Source: Flavobacteriales bacterium
Lineage (GTDB): Bacteria > Bacteroidota > Bacteroidia > NS11-12g > UBA955
Assembly (NCBI GenBank): GCA_947487175.1
Contig: CANKVM010000015.1
Span: 1-39,943, forward strand
Length of the DNA stretch: 39,943 nucleotides
Reading direction: 5' to 3'
The stretch's first letter is position 1, and every line of letters starts with the position of its first letter. The notes beneath the pieces were generated by a model that saw only the letters and a program-made list of their open reading frames with translations, had not been told where the DNA came from and searched no databases. Positions 34,233 through 39,943 of the stretch are shown one piece after another. The position numbers were made by a program, and so were the translations under genes.

Positions 34233-36920
34233 TTAAAAAGTTAATCGTATTCCAGTGGTATATCTTAAACCTTGCGATAAGAAAACTTCCAAATTTTTTG
34301 GATTAAAAATTGGAGCCGGATTATCATTTGCGCCAAGAGACCGATGCTGTGCATCACTAATATAAATGTTGTTCGTAATGTTATTAATCATACCATAAAT
34401 ATTTAAATTCAACTGATTTGGAAGGGTTATTTTGTAACCTAAATTTAAATTCATATACCAATAATCTGGCAAATTAAATGACTCTTTTCCAGCAAAAGCA
34501 CCGGTAAGGGCGGTTGGTTGAAAATCGGCAAATTGCTTTTCAAACCTTACATATTGGAGCGAAATATAAGAACCCTTCAATTCGGTTGGTTCCCAACGAA
34601 TCATCCCTGTGTATTGCACTTGTGCAGCATCACCAACGTGAACCCCATCGGCATTAAACTTAACCATACCCACTGAATCTCCGGCATCGTCTCTCACAAT
34701 TGCATTCGAACCCGATTTCCAAATCCAGTCACCGAGTGCCATTCCAAATTCAATTGTAATTCCACTTCCTGGTTTGAAAACACTTTGTAATTCAATTCCC
34801 ATATGCCTGGCTCTAAGTCCATTGATATTGAAATACAACATATTTCCTTCGGCATCTGGGAAACTTGGCAGAAAATCAACCGGTCTATTTACCCAATTGG
34901 TGTAATAACCATTCAAATTAATCGAGACTCTTTTTGATTTAAATGCAGCTCCACCTTCAAATGCATAAACTAATTCATTTTCAGCACCTTGTATAACACG
35001 ATTTTTATTGTCAAAAATATTACTATAACGTGTTGGTCGGTTTAAATAACCAATATTCGTAAAAATGTTAAAGTTCTTATTCACGTTATAGTTAACGCCC
35101 GTTTTAAGCGTATAACCTGATCTGTTTATCCAATCCGTTTCAGCTGGATTTCCATTCGAATCAAGTCTAAAATAATCTTTACGCTTGTAAAAACTACTCG
35201 AATAACTAGCATTTATAAAAGCTGAAGTTCTACCCCTACTGTATTCTAATTCGCCAAAAGTTCCAGCCCAATTGACCAAACCATCATTGTGATAATTGAA
35301 TATATCGCCTTGCTTATATTTGTGTAATTTATCATACCTTGGATTTAATTCATTCACATCTGGAATAAAATAATCACCTCCAATTAAATCATAAACTTCC
35401 TTATAATGTTGTCCCACATAACTTCTTAAATCAACCCCCCCTGAAAATGTAAAAAATTTATGGAATTTATATTGAGTGGTATTTAACAATCCATACCAAG
35501 TATGATTATTCACACTTCGGTACAAAATACCTGCCGACTTTCTTTCAGTTGGTGAGTATTTATAATCAATGGCAGATACAAATCCATAGTCGTTGTTCTG
35601 AAACCAAACCGATTGAAAATCCATAGTACCATAATTAAATGGCACTTGGTTAACTCTCTCTTTAGCAGTACCCCCACCAGATCCAGTTGACATATAAATT
35701 ACAGTACTACTTAATACTTTTTTATTTGGCTTAAAATCATACTTTAAATAGACTTGAGGTTTATGAAACGTATTCACGCGCTCATTTAGGATTTTATTTT
35801 GCCCCCAAAGAGTATCTCCAGTGTTATTATCAATTTTGGCTTCATTAAGCGAACCCCAATGTTGATTGTATTTAACCCCTTGATTCACCGCCATATTGGT
35901 CAATACCGTATCCATCCCTAATTTCATGGCCATCGAACGATCATATAATGATAATCTAGCTTTATAAGTTCTTTGCCCATGCGCTTGTGGCGCACCCATT
36001 ACGGTTAAGGATAAACTATGTTTACTCCCCCACTGTTTTTCAATTTTAGCAAAGTACGAATACATATCGTCGAATAGATAGTCTACGTAACCGTTGCTAG
36101 AACGCTTTGTAGCAGCGAGTAAAAATCCCCAGTCACCTTTTAATTTACCACTTGCAAAATCAAACCCAAATTGGGTATATCTTGAATCACCAATTTCAAC
36201 ATTCGCTGACAATTTTTGCTGACTAGAAATCCCCTTAGTAATAATGTTCATTGTACCACCCACTGCTGGATTTGCAATTCTACTTGAGCCCAATCCTCTT
36301 TGCACTTGAGTTAAAGCAGTTACAGAACCCAAGCCAAACCAGTTGCTCCAGTAAACCCACCCATTTTCCATATCATTTACGGGTATCCCATCAATCATCA
36401 CTGCAATATTTCTCTGATTGAATCCTCTGATTGTAATTCGAGCATCGCCAGCACCACCACCTTGTTGAGTGGCATAAACACCAGGAGTATTATTTAACAA
36501 CATTGGCAAATCTGAAGAACCAAGTTTTTCTTGAATGTCTTTTGAGGTAATATTGCTATAAGCAATTGGTGTTTTTCGATCTTTTGCCATAGAAGCCGTA
36601 ATCTGTATGGCCTGCATAGACGCGTTTTGATTTTCAAGTTTGAAAACAATATCAAGAATTAAATTTCGATTCGCATTAATTGTAATGGTATCGTTGTTAT
36701 ACCCATCCAAAGATGCCACCAATTCATACTCTCCTATTGGTAGTTGTAAGGTGAAATTTCCGTTTTTATCGGAAGTTACCACATTGCCATTAGTTTTTAT
36801 GAGAGCTTGATTTAGCATCTCACCACTCATAGCATCCGTCACTTTTCCCTTTATGGTTGATTGAGAAAATCCTTCAACGAACAAAAAAGAAAGAAAGCCG
36901 AATAGTATAAGTTTAGGCAT
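34233..36920 (-). CDS. TonB-dependent outer-membrane receptor
   Basis: The 895-residue protein has a signal peptide (ending VEGFSQ), then a carboxypeptidase-regulatory-like domain (residues about 22-95, IKGKVTDAMSGEML and LVASLDGYNNDTI). The plug follows (about 115-230) with LPMLLNNTPGVYATQQGG, ARITIRGFNQRNIAVMIDGI and a VNDMENGWVYW segment. The 22-strand barrel runs to a terminal Phe (TGIRLTF). No SusD-like partner is adjacent, so it is not a standard SusCD pair. Between an LTD exoprotein and a secreted DNase in one tight operon, import of a nucleic-acid product or a cofactor for it is a reasonable inference, not shown. Confidence 0.92.
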   Translation of the reverse strand: MPKLILFGFLSFLFVEGFSQSTIKGKVTDAMSGEMLNQALIKTNGNVVTSDKNGNFTLQLPIGEYELVASLDGYNNDTITINANRNLILDIVFKLENQNASMQAIQITASMAKDRKTPIAYSNITSKDIQEKLGSSDLPMLLNNTPGVYATQQGGGAGDARITIRGFNQRNIAVMIDGIPVNDMENGWVYWSNWFGLGSVTALTQVQRGLGSSRIANPAVGGTMNIITKGISSQQKLSANVEIGDSRYTQFGFDFASGKLKGDWGFLLAATKRSSNGYVDYLFDDMYSYFAKIEKQWGSKHSLSLTVMGAPQAHGQRTYKARLSLYDRSMAMKLGMDTVLTNMAVNQGVKYNQHWGSLNEAKIDNNTGDTLWGQNKILNERVNTFHKPQVYLKYDFKPNKKVLSSTVIYMSTGSGGGTAKERVNQVPFNYGTMDFQSVWFQNNDYGFVSAIDYKYSPTERKSAGILYRSVNNHTWYGLLNTTQYKFHKFFTFSGGVDLRSYVGQHYKEVYDLIGGDYFIPDVNELNPRYDKLHKYKQGDIFNYHNDGLVNWAGTFGELEYSRGRTSAFINASYSSSFYKRKDYFRLDSNGNPAETDWINRSGYTLKTGVNYNVNKNFNIFTNIGYLNRPTRYSNIFDNKNRVIQGAENELVYAFEGGAAFKSKRVSINLNGYYTNWVNRPVDFLPSFPDAEGNMLYFNINGLRARHMGIELQSVFKPGSGITIEFGMALGDWIWKSGSNAIVRDDAGDSVGMVKFNADGVHVGDAAQVQYTGMIRWEPTELKGSYISLQYVRFEKQFADFQPTALTGAFAGKESFNLPDYWYMNLNLGYKITLPNQLNLNIYGMINNITNNIYISDAQHRSLGANDNPAPIFNPKNLEVFLSQGLRYTTGIRLTF

Positions 36921-36922
36921 TT

Positions 36923-37906
36923 TTATTTGATAAATCTGCGACTTATCGATTGACCTGTAACCGATTTTAAATTTATCGTGTAAATTCCCTCAGTTAAGTT
37001 GGTCAAATTCACAGAAATTAGTTGAATTTGATTCATGTTTGCAATTGACCAATCAGCAGAAACAACTTGTCCATTTGAATTCACTATTTCCACAACTGCT
37101 AATTGCATTGAGGTATTGATAAATAATTGATTGGTAGCTGGATTAGGAAAAATTCTAACATTTGCATTGTTTTCAATATGCTTTGTATTAGACAAGTTGC
37201 AATTGCAATTGTGCATACCTAAAGAATCAAACATGTCACGGGGATTTACATTCCATTCTAAAGTAGGATTAAAATACAATTTGGGATTTACCGCAACATA
37301 AACTCCTTTCAAAATGGTATCTAACCCAGTAAAAACTTGTGGTTTACGAATTAGAGTTTTATCAACACTATACCAAAGTCCTGTTCCTGTGTATGGGAAT
37401 TTATCGCTCCAACCTGGTATCGGACGTTCTCCAATTTTACCAAAAATATCTACCAAATCATACTTTGAAGTGGTTGAATTTAGTTTATCTAAAGACATAG
37501 CGTCATCGCCATTAAAACTCATAGAAAAAGATGTGTTATAATCTTTACTCAAAAACAAATCTGCTTTCAAACGCAATCGCAATACAACGGGAGTATCCTG
37601 ACCAATTTGAGTTGTATCTCTTCTATCTAAAACCAAAACGACAACATCTTTAGGCGCTAATTTACCTGACAACGCATCAGAATATTGAGACGTCCATGAT
37701 GCTGATCCATTTTGCCAACGAGTAACTCTATATTTTGATAGATCTACAGTATCAGTGGTTGGATTGTAAATTTCAAGTGCTTTATTATTCCTAGAACCTT
37801 CAACATATTCACTAATAAACAATTCAGTACAAACAGGAACATTTTGAGCTTCCGCTGAAACTAAAGTTACCAATGCCAATAAACCAAAAAAGAATCTTTT
37901 TGCCAT
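36923..37906 (-). CDS. Lamin-tail-domain exoprotein with T9SS sorting domain
   Basis: The start chosen is the ATG at 37906 (MAKRFFFGLLALVTLVSAEAQ), which begins a typical signal peptide; the open frame extends 12 codons upstream. The 327-residue protein has an LTD (about 23-180): ELFISEYVEGSRNNKALEIY near the start, then LSKYRVTRWQNGS, KDVVVLVLDRRD and DDAMSLDKL. A loop-rich middle part precedes the T9SS type A sorting domain (IFPNPATNQLFIN near 250, NLTEGIYTINL near the end). LTDs of this kind occur in bacterial extracellular nucleases such as ExeM-type enzymes, so a DNA-binding or surface-anchoring role is inferred. It leads the operon LTD - TonB receptor - endonuclease, with a 2-nt gap to the receptor gene. 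Confidence 0.85.
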   Translation of the reverse strand: MAKRFFFGLLALVTLVSAEAQNVPVCTELFISEYVEGSRNNKALEIYNPTTDTVDLSKYRVTRWQNGSASWTSQYSDALSGKLAPKDVVVLVLDRRDTTQIGQDTPVVLRLRLKADLFLSKDYNTSFSMSFNGDDAMSLDKLNSTTSKYDLVDIFGKIGERPIPGWSDKFPYTGTGLWYSVDKTLIRKPQVFTGLDTILKGVYVAVNPKLYFNPTLEWNVNPRDMFDSLGMHNCNCNLSNTKHIENNANVRIFPNPATNQLFINTSMQLAVVEIVNSNGQVVSADWSIANMNQIQLISVNLTNLTEGIYTINLKSVTGQSISRRFIK

Positions 37907-38039
37907 AATTACATTCAAACATCGTAATTTCCTAACAAACAAGCAACTTAAAACAGAAGACTTTTCAATTTTTTAACATTTAGGGCATCCTTGAAATTGA
38001 TTTTTTGATCTAATTTTGTATGAATAACACAAGAGAACT
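37907..38039. promoter_or_regulatory. Divergent promoter region, nuclease operon / 5'-nucleotidase genes
   Basis: On the plus strand TAATTTTG (38011-38018) matches TAnnTTTG with a CTTG 17 nt upstream (37990-37993), driving the 5'-nucleotidase genes. On the minus strand a near-match GATGTTTG lies about 9 nt upstream of the LTD gene ATG. The shared 133-bp region would let one regulator act on both operons, but I see no clear operator palindrome. Confidence 0.45.
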
Positions 38040-38834
38040 ATGAATTTGAACAGGTCCACATATTTTTTTATTCTAATTAGCCTATGTTCAATATTTGCAT
38101 GTAAAACACCTGCCAAAATCATTGTTGGCCAAAATATTGAGGTAACAAATAATAATATTCCTATTGATTCGAATAGCTATTTTTTTCTAAAACCGTTTTC
38201 AGATTCTTTACATTCTGTTTTAAATATCAAACTTGCCTATACCGATTCTAACCTAAATACTGTTCGCCCTGGTAAAATTAACCAAAGAAGGCAAATCGAA
38301 AAAACTGCAAATCTTGGGCGGATTCTGAGCGATTATTTACTGAAAGAAGGGAGTAAATACACATTAAATACCATGGGATTCCCATGCCATTTTGCCTTAA
38401 TCAATCATGGTGGCATTCGCTCGAGCATTCCCAAAGGTGATATTACCAACAAATCAATGTATGAAATCATGCCATTTGAAAATGAAATGGTTATTTTAGA
38501 AATCAATGGCCGCCAAATGGATTCGTTGCTCTCTTTTTTATCGGCTAAAAATATTGCCGCAGTTTCTGGATTAACTTTAGAAGTAAAAGGAAATAACTAT
38601 ACCAAAGCTACAATTGCAGACTTGCCATTCAATTCCGAAAAAAATTATTGGATTGTAGCCAATGACTATGTCCAAAAAGGCGGAGATTTTTTTAACATGT
38701 TAAAATATCCCAAACAAATCATTCGAACTGGCATAAAATTACGAACCATTTTTTACGATGGATTTAAGTCTGAATTTTCTGAAACAAATAAAATCAACCC
38801 TTGTTTAACTCCTAGAATTTTATTCAATGACTAA
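38040..38834 (+). CDS. 5'-nucleotidase C-terminal domain lipoprotein
   Basis: The 264-residue protein has a lipobox-like signal (LISLCSIFACKT, Cys near residue 21). The rest is a 5'-nucleotidase C-terminal substrate-binding domain: HFALINHGGIRSSIPKGDIT near 118, YEIMPFENEMVILEINGRQM near 141 and YWIVANDYVQKGGDFFNML near 207. This domain binds the nucleoside in UshA-like nucleotidases, but the metal-binding catalytic domain is absent here; it is encoded by the next gene. The overlap of 8 nt with that gene indicates translational coupling. The pair probably forms one split enzyme in the periplasm. Confidence 0.85.
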   Translation: MNLNRSTYFFILISLCSIFACKTPAKIIVGQNIEVTNNNIPIDSNSYFFLKPFSDSLHSVLNIKLAYTDSNLNTVRPGKINQRRQIEKTANLGRILSDYLLKEGSKYTLNTMGFPCHFALINHGGIRSSIPKGDITNKSMYEIMPFENEMVILEINGRQMDSLLSFLSAKNIAAVSGLTLEVKGNNYTKATIADLPFNSEKNYWIVANDYVQKGGDFFNMLKYPKQIIRTGIKLRTIFYDGFKSEFSETNKINPCLTPRILFND

Positions 38835-39708
38835 CCGCAGGCGTTTTCTTAAAAAAATTGCACTTTTTATTGGAGGGACATTGACTCTTCCCTACATAGA
38901 GTTATTTGCAAAGCCAGTTTCCCTCGAAATTAAAAAAAAGAAAAGACTCTGCGTGTTGCATACCAACGACTTCCATAGTCACTTCGATGCGTTCCAAAGT
39001 AACCATCCTACATGGCCCAACGAAGGTGGAATTTTACAACTTGGTGGAATTATTCAAAAAATTCGTGCAGAAGAAGAAAATGTATTGCTTTTCGATTGCG
39101 GCGATGTTTTTCAAGGCACCCCCTATTTTAACTTTTTTGAGGGAAAACCGGAACTCGAATGGATGGAAAAAATGGGTTATCATGCGGGTACATTAGGTAA
39201 TCATGATTTCGATTTAGGCATTAATCACCTTGCCAAATTAAAATCAACAAATTCTATTCCACTTGTAAATTGCAATTATAATTTTGAGAATACCCCATTA
39301 AAAAACATCGTCAAAAAGCATATTGTCATTGAAAAAGGCGGAATAAAAATTGGGGTTACCGGCGCTAGCATTGACTTACAAGGCTTACTCACTGAAAATA
39401 TGTATCAGGGAATTATTTATAACGACCCCGTAAATCCAATTCAAAATGAAGTAAACTATTTAAAAAATAAAGAAAAATGCGACTTGGTTTTTGTGCTATC
39501 ACATTTGGGGTATGAATATCAAGATGATAAAATTGACGATTTAAAACTTGCAAAAAGAACTTACGGAATAGATGCAATTTTAGGTGGACATACGCATACG
39601 TTTCTTGAAAAGCCTACCGAAGTAAAAAATTCAAAAGGCAAAACTGTAATTGTAAACCAAGCTGGATGGGCCGGACTAAGATTAGGCAATCTAGTTTTCG
39701 AAATATAA
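38827..39708 (+). CDS. Metallophosphatase domain of a split 5'-nucleotidase, Tat signal
   Basis: The 293-residue protein has a twin-arginine signal (NRRRFLKKIALFIGG, residues 3-17). The calcineurin-like metallophosphatase core follows: LHTNDFHSHFDAF near 42 (first Asp and His), FDCGDVFQGTPYF near 87, TLGNHDFDLG near 117, VLSHLGYEYQ near 218 and LGGHTHTFLEKP near 250, the last with the GHTH metal motif. These match the N-terminal domain of UshA/NadN-type 5'-nucleotidases. It would release phosphate from nucleotides in the periplasm. The substrate-recognition domain is carried by the gene just upstream, in reverse of the usual order in fused enzymes. Confidence 0.9.
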   Translation: MTNRRRFLKKIALFIGGTLTLPYIELFAKPVSLEIKKKKRLCVLHTNDFHSHFDAFQSNHPTWPNEGGILQLGGIIQKIRAEEENVLLFDCGDVFQGTPYFNFFEGKPELEWMEKMGYHAGTLGNHDFDLGINHLAKLKSTNSIPLVNCNYNFENTPLKNIVKKHIVIEKGGIKIGVTGASIDLQGLLTENMYQGIIYNDPVNPIQNEVNYLKNKEKCDLVFVLSHLGYEYQDDKIDDLKLAKRTYGIDAILGGHTHTFLEKPTEVKNSKGKTVIVNQAGWAGLRLGNLVFEI

Positions 39709-39731
39709 CTCTGTATTTCACCTTTATAGCG

Positions 39732-39739
39732 TAATTTTG
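39732..39739 (+). promoter_or_regulatory. Minus-7 box of the terminal pseudouridine synthase gene
   Basis: TAATTTTG matches TAnnTTTG and ends 4 nt before a TTG start at 39744. The transcript is predicted to be leaderless, as for dxs and tsaB. Confidence 0.45.
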
Positions 39740-39743
39740 CAAC

Positions 39744-39943
39744 TTGAATAATTCAGCAATAGACGAAGAAGAGTTACCTAACGAAGAATCGTGGTTTGAA
39801 CATCATGCATTTATTGTAGACAAAGGACAAGAACCTTTGCGCATTGATAAGTGGTTGCAAGTTCGTATAGCAAATGCAACACGATCTAAAATACAAGCAG
39901 GTATTGAAGCTGGCTGTGTGTTGGTTAACAATAAGCCCATAAA
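39744..39943 (+). CDS. RluD-family pseudouridine synthase, N-terminal S4 part only
   Basis: The gene runs off the window after about 66 codons. It starts at a TTG at 39744. An acidic N-terminus (DEEELPNEESW) is followed by an S4 RNA-binding domain: LRIDKWLQVRIANATRSKIQ and IEAGCVLVNNKP, the typical entry of RluA/RluC/RluD enzymes. The catalytic domain with the HRLD motif is outside. It would isomerise uridines of rRNA. RluD versus RluC cannot be told from this part. Confidence 0.75.
   Translation, partial: MNNSAIDEEELPNEESWFEHHAFIVDKGQEPLRIDKWLQVRIANATRSKIQAGIEAGCVLVNNKPI

Noticed and set aside
34233-36920. SusC-type glycan importer with a missing SusD
   Set aside because: No SusD, sulfatase or glycoside hydrolase is adjacent; the neighbours are nuclease and LTD genes, so a plain TonB-dependent receptor call is safer.

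Overview
The window comes from an AT-rich member of the Bacteroidota. Several independent signs agree: three predicted type IX secretion (T9SS) cargo proteins with C-terminal sorting domains, a TonB-dependent receptor with a carboxypeptidase-regulatory-like N-terminus, lamin-tail-domain (LTD) exoproteins, a DUF4468-type protein, repeated TAnnTTTG minus-7 promoter boxes, almost no Shine-Dalgarno sequences, and menaquinone, MEP isoprenoid and heptose-LPS genes. I saw no phage, insertion sequence, CRISPR array, rRNA or tRNA. Most of the window is core-genome housekeeping.

Layout. (1) 1-4925, plus strand: end of rfaE2, a membrane glycosyltransferase, a large LTD exoprotein and prmC. (2) 4928-5566, minus: an AT-hook/coiled-coil DNA-binding protein, followed by an AT-rich 388-bp divergent intergenic region. 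(3) 5955-14021: dxs, pabA/trpG, tsaB, a thiolase, a secreted protein with a poly-Asp tail, menF and a hotdog thioesterase, a histidine phosphatase, a 2Fe-2S ferredoxin and rpsT. Genes here alternate strand and several convergent or divergent pairs overlap or nearly touch. (4) 14116-18302, minus: a small outer-membrane protein preceded by a 59-residue RpoA-CTD-like protein, then pyrH, tsf, rpsB, rpsI and rplM. (5) 18452-23559, minus: a DUF4468-like protein, trhO, an Omp28-like T9SS cargo and dusB. (6) 23582-28205, plus: a CPBP protease, cdsA and a disrupted odhA (sucA). (7) 28277-31871, minus: an apparent operon nadC, thioredoxin-like protein, rlmD, lipoprotein. (8) 32018-39708: a minus-strand operon (LTD exoprotein, TonB receptor, secreted endonuclease I) divergent from a split 5'-nucleotidase (C-domain lipoprotein plus Tat-exported metallophosphatase). 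The window ends in the start of an RluD-type pseudouridine synthase.

Two points stand out. First, odhA carries an imperfect direct repeat with a period of exactly 100 nt at 27656-27855. It breaks the frame, and its copies differ mostly at third codon positions; this looks more like a chimeric join of two diverged alleles than an ordinary tandem duplication. Second, the 32-39.7 kb block resembles a compact extracellular nucleic-acid scavenging locus: secreted DNase, LTD surface protein, outer-membrane importer and periplasmic nucleotidase. Smaller points include a micro-gene resembling the RNA polymerase alpha C-terminal domain, a multi-AT-hook architectural protein, and three genes whose minus-7 box sits only 4-5 nt from the start codon, suggesting leaderless mRNAs.
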